From Candidatus Sumerlaeota bacterium (GTDB taxonomy: Bacteria; Sumerlaeota; Sumerlaeia; MVZB01; JAJFLK01), in NCBI GenBank assembly GCA_021772735.1, contig JAJFLK010000216.1, positions 1-8,408 of the forward strand: DNA of 8,408 nt. Reading direction: 5' to 3'. A program made the position numbers and the translations under genes. The notes under the pieces are model-generated. The model was given only the letters and a program-made list of their open reading frames with translations, ran no database searches and was not told the DNA's origin. Shown one piece after another: positions 1-7,900 of this stretch (positions are counted from its first letter, which is position 1; each line of letters starts with the position of its first letter).

Positions 1-174
1 TGGGGCAAGAAACTTGACGGCGATTTCTTCGCCTGTCGCTGCCTTAATTCCCTTCCTAACAAGCCCTACCGCTCCATGGCCAAGCTTGCCACGCAGAATG
101 TATTGGACGTCATCAACTGTGAATCGCTGCCCAGGATTAGGACGACACTTGGATCGCACCAGTGCGTGGCTCAT
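1..174 (-). CDS. Ser/Thr protein kinase (Hanks type), N-terminal fragment cut by the window edge
   Basis: The minus strand from the ATG at 174 reads 58 open codons to the window edge, so only the start of the kinase N-lobe is visible. Residues 29-39 carry the glycine-rich ATP-binding loop (G32-x-G34-x-x-G37, in the context KLGHGAVGLV), and residues 51-56 read IAVKFL, with Lys54 as the ATP-orienting VAIK lysine. Spacing between the two motifs is normal for bacterial Hanks-type kinases. The start is supported by a purine-rich GAGAAGG at 189-183, 8 nt upstream, and by a possible -10 TATACT at 218-213. Only about 20 residues precede the kinase fold, so there is no signal peptide or membrane segment before the catalytic domain. 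Substrate, C-terminal sensor and membrane anchoring cannot be judged. The family call is firm; the specific role is unknown. Confidence 0.85.
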   Translation of the reverse strand, partial: MSHALVRSKCRPNPGQRFTVDDVQYILRGKLGHGAVGLVRKGIKAATGEEIAVKFLAP

Positions 175-193
175 CTCGTTCGCCTTCTCTGAC

Positions 194-220
194 TTGACAG
201 AGTTTCGCGGGCAGTATACT
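194..220 (+). promoter_or_regulatory. Sigma70-like promoter on the plus strand with a short spacer
   Basis: A perfect -35 TTGACA (194-199) and a near-consensus -10 TATACT (215-220) lie 15 bp apart, 1-2 bp short of the usual range. Transcription would run rightward, away from the kinase and antisense to the lipoprotein gene. No plus-strand gene follows. It may be a weak antisense promoter or chance. Confidence 0.3.
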
Positions 221-241
221 TGAAGGCCGCAGATAGCCGAC
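213..241 (-). promoter_or_regulatory. Possible kinase promoter (minus strand)
   Basis: Because AGTATACT (213-220) is palindromic, the minus strand also reads a -10 TATACT, at 218-213, about 38 bp before the kinase ATG. This would give a leader of roughly 30 nt containing the GAGAAGG site. The -35 region is weak (GTCGGC at 17-bp spacing). A 5-bp hairpin, ATAGC-CGAC-GCTAT (233-246), overlaps that -35 position. Confidence 0.35.
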
Positions 242-271
242 GCTATACGATCACTTCTGCACCGCCCGACC

Positions 272-805
272 TCACCTACCCCGCCCCTTCGAGTTGCCTT
301 TTCCTTTGGCGCCTTCGCCTTTATTCTGGCGGTCGCTGCGGCGGTCGCGGGGTTGACGCTCTTCGCTGTAATCGCCGCCTTTGGGATAGCGGGCTTTGAT
401 ATCGCCATGGTAGGGCTCTGGGTTGGAGCCTTCGATGTCGACCATGACGTAACGATCGGAATCGCGGCTGAGGCTGATCGAACTGGGCAGTTCCACGCCG
501 ATCTGCCATTGCCCGCCCGAGAGCCAGATGTACGTCCCGCCGCGCGAATCGTAATAGACTTCGTGATCGTGGTAGTAGCGGTAGCGATGCTTGTTTCGAT
601 ATCCATGCGCGGGCGCCCAAGGCGGCGGACCCTTCTTGTGCTTGGGCTTCTTGACCTTGTGCGGAGCATCGGCAGTGCCCGCCTCGGCGTGCACGCCGAA
701 GTGATGGCATGAACTCAGCGCGGGCACGATAAAGAGCGAGCACAGAATGAGGATAAAGATTCTTCGAATCAGCGTCGCGGGAACCAAGTTTTTTGGAATC
801 ATCAT
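272..805 (-). CDS. Small lipoprotein with a conserved GPPPWAPAHGYR-type domain of unknown function
   Basis: 177 residues. A basic N-terminus (Arg14, Arg15) and a hydrophobic stretch (about 16-30) end in a lipobox, LSSC (30-33), with Cys33 as the predicted lipidated residue, so the mature protein should sit in the membrane facing the periplasm. A Lys/His-rich linker (49-58) leads into a compact domain: GPPPWAPAHGYR (59-70), an aromatic KHRYRYY run (72-78), VYYDSRGGTYIWLSGGQW (83-100) and LPSSISL (106-112). I recall this pattern from small hypothetical proteins of planctomycetes and deltaproteobacteria; no function is known to me. The tail (145-177) is highly charged, Arg/Lys/Gly-rich and probably disordered. 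An AAAGGA site (815-810) lies 4 nt from the first ATG and 7 nt from the second (802), so translation may start at the second. The nearest neighbour upstream is dapF, 129 bp away. Confidence 0.8.
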   Translation of the reverse strand: MMIPKNLVPATLIRRIFILILCSLFIVPALSSCHHFGVHAEAGTADAPHKVKKPKHKKGPPPWAPAHGYRNKHRYRYYHDHEVYYDSRGGTYIWLSGGQWQIGVELPSSISLSRDSDRYVMVDIEGSNPEPYHGDIKARYPKGGDYSEERQPRDRRSDRQNKGEGAKGKGNSKGRGR

Positions 806-934
806 TCTATCCTTTGAATGAAGTAGTCGGAGCGACCTGATGCCGGGGCCTCAGGCGATCCACCGGAAAAATCGAACAGGGCGCAGCCGACCCGCGGGCG
901 ATATTGAAATTGGGCACGATCTCATGCGCGAAAC

Positions 935-1837
935 TCAGGCCCGTGCCGCAGGCGTGGCAATCGGGCGGTGCGCGCCCGCTTCGCTCAGCACGCCTTCATA
1001 CACGATCCGCGCCTCGCCTTCGAGCCGCACGTTGCGATAATCCCCGCTTCCTTCTTCGCCGCCATCCACCCCATGATCCGGCGCGTCGAAGTGGATTTTC
1101 AGTTCCGGGCCGCCTGAGGTCACGATCGTAACAGGAGAGGCGGCGATGCCGTGCAGGTGCGCGACGATCCCGACGGCGCACGCGCCGGTGCCGCACGCGA
1201 GGGTCTCGCCCTCGACCCCGCGCTCGTATGTGCGCATCGCGAGGCGTCCATCCGCGAGGCGCGTGGCGAAGTTGGCGTTCGCGCCGGCCGGACTGAACGA
1301 AGAGTGATTGCGAACTTCGCGTCCGAGCCGCGCGAAGTCGAGAGCCGCAATTGCGCCGACATCCGGGACGAAGACGACGGCATGCGGCACGCCCGTGTTG
1401 AGATAATCGGCTTTGGCGGCGCCTTCGAGGCCCAGCGCGACGCCCCGGCGCAGCGAATGCGGATCGCTCATGTCCAGAATCACATCCTGATTCTCAAGCA
1501 CGCGGGCGCGAAGCAGACCGGCTTCGGTCTCGAATGCCATGTCGCCGCCGGCTGCGCCGATCAGATTGGCAAATCTCGCGATGCAGCGCGCTCCATTTCC
1601 ACACATATCGGCCTCGCCTCCGTCGGCGTTGTAATACCGCATGCGGAAATCCGCGCCCGCGCCCAACGGCGGCTCGACGAGCAGCACTCCATCCGCGCCG
1701 ATGCCCACGCGCCGCTCGCACCACCGCACGAAACGCTCAGAGCGACCCTCCGCCCCGATCACGCCCTCGCGATTATCGACGACGATGAAGTCATTTCCCG
1801 CGCCGTTCATTTTGGTGAAGTTTAGATCGTTCGTCAT
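935..1837 (-). CDS. dapF: Diaminopimelate epimerase
   Basis: Cofactor-independent racemase converting LL- to meso-diaminopimelate for lysine and peptidoglycan synthesis in the cytoplasm. From the ATG at 1837 it has 300 residues, slightly longer than the usual 270-290. Both catalytic cysteines are present in their family motifs: Cys79 in DMCGNGARC (77-85) and Cys215 in ACGTGACA (214-221). The N-terminal FTKMNGAGNDFIVVD (7-21), GIGADG (45-50), NTGVPHAVV (147-155), GANANF (185-190) and ERGVEGET (205-212) are also standard. The frame stays open to a GTG at 1897, but that would put 20 low-similarity residues before the conserved start, and a likely promoter -10 overlaps it, so I prefer 1837; its ribosome site is weak (GAGA). 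The last 15 or so residues (Ala/Arg-rich) extend past the typical end. It lies between the chaperone pair and the lipoprotein with no obvious functional link to either. Confidence 0.95.
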   Translation of the reverse strand: MTNDLNFTKMNGAGNDFIVVDNREGVIGAEGRSERFVRWCERRVGIGADGVLLVEPPLGAGADFRMRYYNADGGEADMCGNGARCIARFANLIGAAGGDMAFETEAGLLRARVLENQDVILDMSDPHSLRRGVALGLEGAAKADYLNTGVPHAVVFVPDVGAIAALDFARLGREVRNHSSFSPAGANANFATRLADGRLAMRTYERGVEGETLACGTGACAVGIVAHLHGIAASPVTIVTSGGPELKIHFDAPDHGVDGGEEGSGDYRNVRLEGEARIVYEGVLSEAGAHRPIATPAARA

Positions 1838-1897
1838 GGTTCGTCTCGGCGACATGGACGGCGACATCGTGATGCGGCATCCCATGCGTGTTCGCAC

Positions 1898-1906
1898 ATT
1901 CTACCA
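1898..1906 (-). promoter_or_regulatory. Possible extended -10 promoter of dapF
   Basis: The minus strand reads TGG-TAGAAT, a TGn extended -10 followed by a good -10 hexamer (1903-1898). No convincing -35 is seen, as is allowed for extended -10 promoters. The predicted transcript would begin near 1891, leaving a leader of about 54 nt before the ATG at 1837 and excluding the upstream GTG at 1897. Confidence 0.35.
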
Positions 1907-1964
1907 TACGCAGCTTTGTTGAGGCGGAAATAGGTTAGGGCCGCTGATCTTGTCTGGTCGGAAA

Positions 1965-3722
1965 CTACGAGGCCGAGGATTCGAGTTCGTTGACGACCCG
2001 CATGAGATCGAAGATGCCTTCTTCGATCTGTGTGGAATCGCCGGCCGTGACACTGCGGCGCAACGAGGAAACACCGGCCTTCAAGTCGGCGCTGCGCGGG
2101 TGATCGTTCAGCGATCCGATCAGTTCCTCCGCGCGGTTGATAACGTCGTCGGCTTCCTCGTTGATGTTCGATCTGATCTTCTCGCGCAATTCGCGTGCGA
2201 CGCGTTCGCGCGACTCCTTGACCATCCGCATCTTCTCGGATTCGCTCAGGCGAGATCCGGTCGAAGCGACGGTGATCGCTTTCTCGACGCCGGTCGCGAG
2301 GTCTTCGCCGTGGACTTCAAGAATGCGATCCGGATTGAGCCGGAACGTCACTTCGATGCGCGGCACTCCGCGCGGCGCGGGCGTGATCCCTTCGATACGC
2401 AAAAGATCGAGGAACGTATTCTCCGAGGCCGAGGTTTCATCACCCTCGTAAATCGGGAACGAGATCGTCTCCTGGAAGTCGCGCGTCGTCGTGAAGATGT
2501 CTTTGGCCTCGGTCGGATAGGTCGAGTTGCGGTCGATGATCGGAGCAAACTGATCGCTCTGCAGGCCGACGCCCAGCGAGAACGGCGTCATATGGATAAT
2601 GACGGGTTTCTCTTTGCCATACGGCGCCGCAAGCGTGCCCTCAAGCTCGCCCTCGATCGGAGCAAGCACCATGGTCTGGATCGCCGCGCCGAGGCAGACG
2701 ACCTCTTCGGGCGAGATATCGCGCGAGGGCTGGACGTTGAGCGCTTCTTTGACGACGCGCTGCACGAGCGGAATACGCGTCGAGCCGCCGACCAAAAGCA
2801 CGGTGTCGATCTTGGATTGATCAACGCCGGAATCTTCAATGGCAGCCTTGATCGGCTGAACCGTTTTGCGGACGAGATCCTCGATCAGAGATTCGAACTT
2901 GGTCCGGCCAAGCGATGTCTCCAGTGTAATCGGGCCCTTATCGCCCATCGCGATCGCTTCGATCGTGATCGGCGTCTCGCGAATTTCCGAGAGCTCGATC
3001 TTCGCTTCCTCGGCTGCCTCGCGCAGACGAGACATCGCGACCGGATCTTCGCTCAGGTCGATCCCATGCTCGTCTTTGAATTCGGCGAGGAGATGCTCGA
3101 TGATCCGCTTGTCGAAGTCGTCGCCGCCGAGCTTGGTATCGCCCTGGATCGCCAGGACGCGGAAAACGCTGGAAATAATCTCGATGACCGAAACGTCGAA
3201 AGTGCCGCCGCCCAGGTCAAAAACCAGGATGATCTGATCCTTGTTCTTGTCCAGGCCATAGGCCATCGCCGCCGAGGTCGGTTCGTCGATAATCCGGCGG
3301 ACGGTGAACCCGGCGATCTCGCCGGCGTCTTTCGTCGCCTGACGCTGAGCGTCGGTGAAATACGCCGGAACGGTGATGACGGCGTCCGTTACTTCTTCGC
3401 CGAAGAAATCTTCGGTGTCCTGCTTGAGCTTCTGCAGAATCATCGAAGAGATTTCCTGTGGCGTGTATTCCTTGCCGCCGACGTCGACGCGATAGTTGGT
3501 CCCCATCTGGCGTTTGATCGAAAACACCGTCCGGCCAACGTTCATCACGGCCGCTCGGCGCGCCTTCTTGCCGATCAGGATCTCTCCGCTCTTTGCAAAG
3601 CCCACAACGGATGGCGTCAGCCGATCGCCCAGACCGTTCGGAACAACGACCGGTCCATTACGTTCCATGACGCCGACGACGGAATTCGTCGTGCCTAAGT
3701 CGATACCTACGATTCGCCCCAT
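1965..3722 (-). CDS. Hsp70/DnaK-family chaperone, short form
   Basis: ATP-driven cytoplasmic protein-folding chaperone of 585 residues. The nucleotide-binding domain (about 1-370) has all three Hsp70 signatures: IDLGTTNS (7-14), VFDLGGGTFDVSVI (167-180) and TVLLVGGSTRIPLVQ (307-321). The catalytic Lys70 (SIKRQ) and Thr196 (TKLGGDDFD) are kept. The interdomain linker aligns as PVIIH (373-377) in place of the DnaK VLLLD, so the key linker Asp is His377. The substrate-binding beta domain (378-490) keeps TPFSLG and PAPRGVPRIEVTF. The helical lid (491-585) is short, and the disordered tail of DnaK (about 640 residues) is missing. The start codon follows A8 with no Shine-Dalgarno; the ATG is fixed by the conserved GRIVGIDLG. 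It lies 105 bp downstream of the GrpE-like gene, so the two probably work together. It is probably a DnaK paralog rather than the housekeeping copy, hence no symbol; no dnaJ is nearby. Confidence 0.95.
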   Translation of the reverse strand: MGRIVGIDLGTTNSVVGVMERNGPVVVPNGLGDRLTPSVVGFAKSGEILIGKKARRAAVMNVGRTVFSIKRQMGTNYRVDVGGKEYTPQEISSMILQKLKQDTEDFFGEEVTDAVITVPAYFTDAQRQATKDAGEIAGFTVRRIIDEPTSAAMAYGLDKNKDQIILVFDLGGGTFDVSVIEIISSVFRVLAIQGDTKLGGDDFDKRIIEHLLAEFKDEHGIDLSEDPVAMSRLREAAEEAKIELSEIRETPITIEAIAMGDKGPITLETSLGRTKFESLIEDLVRKTVQPIKAAIEDSGVDQSKIDTVLLVGGSTRIPLVQRVVKEALNVQPSRDISPEEVVCLGAAIQTMVLAPIEGELEGTLAAPYGKEKPVIIHMTPFSLGVGLQSDQFAPIIDRNSTYPTEAKDIFTTTRDFQETISFPIYEGDETSASENTFLDLLRIEGITPAPRGVPRIEVTFRLNPDRILEVHGEDLATGVEKAITVASTGSRLSESEKMRMVKESRERVARELREKIRSNINEEADDVINRAEELIGSLNDHPRSADLKAGVSSLRRSVTAGDSTQIEEGIFDLMRVVNELESSAS

Positions 3723-3765
3723 TTTTTTTATAGATCGCCCTGGCCCTGATGGGCTGCGGCGACCG

Positions 3766-3784
3766 TGAATCCTCTCACCATTCA
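3766..3784. repeat. Small inverted repeat TGAAT-N9-ATTCA before hsp70
   Basis: Perfect 5-bp arms separated by 9 bp lie about 44 bp upstream of the hsp70 start, in the gap after grpE. The 9-bp spacer matches CIRCE heat-shock operators, but the arms are shorter and not the CIRCE sequence, so this is at best a candidate operator. Confidence 0.2.
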
Positions 3785-3827
3785 GGTTATCGCATCCTGC
3801 TCACTCTCGTGATCCATATATTCACCC

Positions 3828-4598
3828 TTAGTCCTCGTTACAGGCAACCACAACTTTAGCGTCGCGCAGAACGCGGCCCCGAAAGATGACCCCTCGACGG
3901 ATCTCTTCGATGACCGTGTTATGTGGATGGTCAGTAGTGCGGCGGTATTCGATCACATCGTGCAAGTTGAAGTCAACCTTTTGACCCAGGCAGCTCATGA
4001 TCTTCAGATCGAACTGGCTAAACAGCTCAACCATCCTATCCCACAATACCTCAACGCTCCGAAGCCATCCGGCCAATTCGCCCTCGGCCGGGAACTTGCG
4101 GGCAAGAAGGACGATGCCGTCGAGCCCGTCAATAAACTTGATGGCCTGCCTGGCGAATTTCCCAAACTCATCGTCATGGGCGCCTGTCGGCTTGAGTTCG
4201 TCCGCCAGCCTTTCGAGTTTGGCGTTCTGGTTGAGCAGCAACTCATTTAGAGAACTGAGGATGTCTGCGCCTGCCGCGGGCATCTGCAAGATCTCGGCCG
4301 GCACGTCCACGACCAAGGCCAATAAGTCCTCATTGGACGGCGAGGACTCGCTATCCCGCGCCTGATCCGTCCCCTGTGGCCCGTCCTGCGCCGCATGGGT
4401 TGCCACGCCGTTTGCGATTCCGTTGGAGGCGCCGCTCCCGTTCGTGTCCGACTCCCGATCCGGCTCCGAAGGCACCCGGCTCGATCGAGTCACCCCTGGA
4501 ACCGGAGCGGCCAGATCGAGGATCTCCACGGGCCGCTCGTCGAGCGGGAATTCATCCACCTCAAAGGATTGGGCAAATTTCTTAAGGCGCGCCAGCAT
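3828..4598 (-). CDS. Divergent GrpE-like nucleotide exchange factor
   Basis: 256 residues. The C-terminal part (about 195-252) matches the GrpE beta domain: a hydrophobic FDLKIMSCLGQKVDF stretch, LHDVIEYRR (212-220), then NTVIEEIRRGVIFRGRVLRDAKVVVA (227-252), which corresponds to the GrpE signature with its G-y-x-x-x-g-r-v-L-R-x-A-x-V-x-V pattern. GrpE dimers release ADP from Hsp70. The rest is unusual. Residues 1-30 form a short conserved-looking segment, residues 31-90 are a Ser/Gly/Asn/Asp-rich low-complexity linker, and only a short coiled-coil-like helix (about 112-138) replaces the long GrpE coil. Residues 140-195 look helical. The downstream Hsp70 on the same strand supports the call. 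The start at 4598 has only a weak ribosome site. Confidence is high for GrpE-related, moderate for it being a working exchange factor. Confidence 0.8.
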   Translation of the reverse strand: MLARLKKFAQSFEVDEFPLDERPVEILDLAAPVPGVTRSSRVPSEPDRESDTNGSGASNGIANGVATHAAQDGPQGTDQARDSESSPSNEDLLALVVDVPAEILQMPAAGADILSSLNELLLNQNAKLERLADELKPTGAHDDEFGKFARQAIKFIDGLDGIVLLARKFPAEGELAGWLRSVEVLWDRMVELFSQFDLKIMSCLGQKVDFNLHDVIEYRRTTDHPHNTVIEEIRRGVIFRGRVLRDAKVVVACNED

Positions 4599-4953
4599 GA
4601 TTCATATCTCAGCGATTCAAGACTTGACCACTGTTTGGGCGATCTCCGAACCCTCGGCCGGAACCGACCCAAATCCCCCATTAGGCCCCCTGGTCCGCCC
4701 AGCCCAGGTCATCGTGCGCCGAATGAGCCCCGAGGCACTAGTATACTTTCGGCACACCGGGGCGGCAACCTTGAATCTACTTAACTTCCATATTCTGGCG
4801 ATTTGGGATCGGCCATCACTACCCCCGCGCCCAGTCTCTCTTGCGGGGCCGCTGCTCGGACGTTTGGTGCATTCCGGCCAATCCGGCGTTCCAGCCTCGA
4901 AACCGAGTGCGCCCTTCCGCCATGCGCCGCGACTGCGCTAGACTCTGCCCGCA
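4599..4953. other. Divergent intergenic region between grpE-like and VWA genes
   Basis: This 355-bp stretch separates two genes transcribed outward. No conserved protein reads through it in any frame, and no tRNA-like or riboswitch-like fold was recognised. It contains one good minus-strand promoter candidate (4740-4768), an AGTATACT palindrome (4740-4747) and a weak TAGACT near the plus-strand start. No CIRCE element was found. Confidence 0.6.
4740..4768 (-). promoter_or_regulatory. Sigma70-like promoter for the grpE-hsp70 genes
   Basis: The minus strand reads TTGCCG-N17-TATACT (-35 at 4768-4763, -10 at 4745-4740). The -35 matches 4 of 6 consensus bases, the -10 matches 5 of 6, and the spacer is optimal. 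Transcription would start near 4733, leaving a leader of about 135 nt before the grpE-like ATG. It looks like a housekeeping promoter rather than a heat-shock sigma site. Confidence 0.5.
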
Positions 4954-7900
4954 ATGAGCTTCGGATTCGACATGCCCTGGGCCCTGATCGCACTCGCCTT
5001 GCTGGCGCCGGTCGTTTGGATCGAGCGTCGAGCGTGGAGCGGGCTGGCCCGATGGCGTCGCCGAACCGTCCTCGGCTGCCGCCTTGCCGAACTGACCCTG
5101 CTGACGCTGGCCGTAGCGGGTTTGCGGTGGGAACGCACGGGCGACGCGGTCGCCGTCGTCTTTGCCCTGGACGTATCGCGGTCGGTCAACGATCGAGCCC
5201 AGCGCGATGCCCTGGCCAAGATCGCCGCGGCGACCGATTCCATGCGCGCAGACGATCGGGCGGGGCTCCTCGTCTTCGGAGGCAACCCACTGGTCGAAGC
5301 CGTTCCGCAGGCTCGGCTGCGGGTCTCGACAATCGAATCGAATCCTGAGGCTGAGTTCACGGATCTGAGCTCGGCGTTGAGCCTGGCTGCGGGCGTGTAT
5401 CCGGAAGGCATGCGCCGGCGGTTGGTGCTGTTCTCGGACGGTAATGAAAACCGTGGCGACGCCCTTGGGGCCGTCCGCTCGCTCCAGGGCGCGAGCGTGA
5501 GCGTCGACGTTTTCCCTATCGAAATCCCACCGAGCAACGAGGTCAGCCTGACCCGGCTCGAAGTCCCCGGCCGCGTCGATAAGGACACGCCTTTCGATCT
5601 GCGCATCGAAGCCATGGCGACCGGGCCCGGACCGGCGACGCTTCGGCTGTTCCGCGATGGCGCGACGATCGGCCGCCAGGAGGTCCACCTCGAAGCGGGC
5701 CGCAATCCGTTCTCGATCGCCCTGAATGAAGACCAGCCCGGGTTCCACACCTACGAGGCCATCATCGAAACCCCGATGGACCAGCATTCGGAGAACAATC
5801 TGGCCGGGGCGTTCACGCGCGTCTCGGGCCCCTCGCGCGTGCTGATCGTCGGCCGGGATGAAGACAACGCGGCCCTGACGAACGCGCTGGACTTAACGCG
5901 GCTCGATTACGAATCGACGCCCTACATGCCGCTCAATCTCGCCGGACTCCAAAGATACGATTCCATTTTCCTCAACAACGTCGCGGCGCATGAGTTCAGT
6001 GCGGATCAAATTGCCGCGCTTGAGAATTACGTCCGCGATCTGGGCGGCGGGCTCGGGATGATCGGCGGGGAAAACAGTTTCGGGCCCGGCGGCTGGATCG
6101 GCACGCCGGTCGAGCGCGCGCTTCCGGTTCGCATGGAGATCAAGACGCGTGAGAAATTCCCATCATTGGCGATGGTGATCGTCGTCGATAAATCCGGATC
6201 GATGGGCGGCATGCCGGGGTCGGCTTCCAAAATGGACATGGCCAACCGGGCGGCGGTCGAAGCGATCGACCTGCTCGGCCCCCGCGACCTCGTCGGCGTC
6301 GTCGCTTTCGATTCTGCGGGTAAATGGGTCGCGCCGATCGGGCCGGCAAGCGATCCCTCGCTGCGCAGCAAGATCCTGGGTATCGCGCCCGGCGGCGGCA
6401 CGGACGCATATCAGGGCGCGAAAATGGCGCATGAAGCCCTCGCCTCAGCTCGCGCCCAGCTCAAGCACATCATCCTGCTCACGGACGGCCATACGGCGCC
6501 GGGCAACTTCGCCCAATTGATGGGCCAGCTCGCCGCGTCCAAAATCACGCTCTCGACCATCGCCATCGGTCCGGGCGCCGATCAGACCTTCCTCGATGGA
6601 TTGGCCCGCGAGGGAGGCGGCCGGTATTACTTCTGTCCCGATCCCTCACGCGTGCCGAGAATTTTTGTCCGAGAAACCATCCTCGTCCAACGCTCCTATA
6701 TTATAGAAGAAACCCACACGCCGACTCAGGCCTCGCTGCACCCGATCCTGACCGACGCCGGGCTGGCGAGCACGCCGCCGCTGCACGGTTACGTCACGAC
6801 CGAGATCAAGGACCGCGCCGAACCCGTGCTGCGAATCAAGGGCGATCCACTGCTCTCAGTCTGGCAGAGCGGCCTGGGAAAAGCCGTTGCTTTCACCTCG
6901 GATGCGCAGCCGCGATGGGCGCGAGATTGGACCGGCTGGGACGGATACCAGGCTTTCTGGGATCGCACAATCCGTTGGAGCTTGCGAAGCGTCGCCTCGA
7001 CCGACCTTCATCCGGTCTTGAAGTTCGACCGAGGCCGGGGCCGCCTGACCGTGGACGCGGCCACAGCAGTCACCGGAGATCGGCTCAACTTCCTGGACCT
7101 CAAAGCGCGGATCATCCAGCCCGATCTGACGACGATCGAAGTGCCGTTGCGCCAGACCGCCATCGGGACTTATGAGGCCGAGTTCGACGCGGACCGGCCC
7201 GGCGCGTATCTGGCCGGAATCTTCGACGACGCCGGACGCCAATCCGCAGCCGGCGGGATGGTCGCGTTCTCTCCCGAGTTTAAGGACTTCGGGTCCAACT
7301 CTTATCTGCTCCACGAGCTCTCTCGCCGCACCGGCGGCAAGATCGAACCGCGCGTCGACGAGATTTTCCGACGCGAGGGCACACCCGTCCGGTCGGCACG
7401 CGAGATCTCCTGGCTGCTGCTTACGCTCGCGATGCTGCTGCTGCTGGTCGAGGTTGGCGTGCGCCGCCTGCACTTCGATGAGGAACAAACCGCCGCGATG
7501 CGCCGAGTTCTGGCGCGGCTCATGCCGCTGCGGCCCGCGACGGCCGACGGCCCCGGCGCCGAAACGCTAGGGCTGGACAGCGGCCTCAAGCGAAGCACGG
7601 CACGAATGCGCCGCCGACTGCGCAAGGGCACGACGGTCGAGCTGGGAGGTTCCCTCGACGGCCCGGCTGCGGGAACCCTCTCGGACCAGATGGAAGAGGA
7701 GGAGGGAGCGACGCAGACGACATCGAGCCCATCGTCTTCTCCGGAGTCGGACGACGCGGCTTCGGCCGCACAGGACCGCGAAACGCTCGGGGAACTCAAG
7801 CAACGCCGACGCGCGCGCCACGCCGCCGACGCGGAGGGCGCGGGTATCTCAGATACGGGAGTCTCAGACACCTCGGTCAAGTGGGGCGCAGGCCTCGCAC

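Noticed and set aside
233..246. Hairpin ATAGC-CGAC-GCTAT as a terminator after the lipoprotein gene
   Set aside because: Only 5 bp of stem and no T-run after it on either strand.
806..934. Terminator or promoter between dapF and the lipoprotein gene
   Set aside because: A bulged CCGG/CCGG stem (about 843-868) is preceded, not followed, by the T-run in the transcribed direction; no convincing promoter was seen.
1151..1825. Plus-strand 224-residue frame
   Set aside because: Antisense shadow of dapF, which has both catalytic cysteine motifs.
1838..1897. N-terminal extension of dapF from GTG 1897
   Set aside because: The added residues do not fit the family start, and a likely extended -10 overlaps the GTG.
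1950..3698. Plus-strand 582-residue protein
   Set aside because: It lies wholly antisense to a textbook Hsp70, and its translation is Arg/Asp-rich with no recognisable domain.
4599..4953. CIRCE/HrcA site upstream of the grpE-like gene
   Set aside because: No TTAGCACTC or GAGTGCTAA arms, nor close variants, were found.
4819..5787. Minus-strand 322-residue frame over the start of the VWA gene
   Set aside because: No motif is recognisable, and it is antisense to the membrane segments and first MIDAS of the VWA protein.
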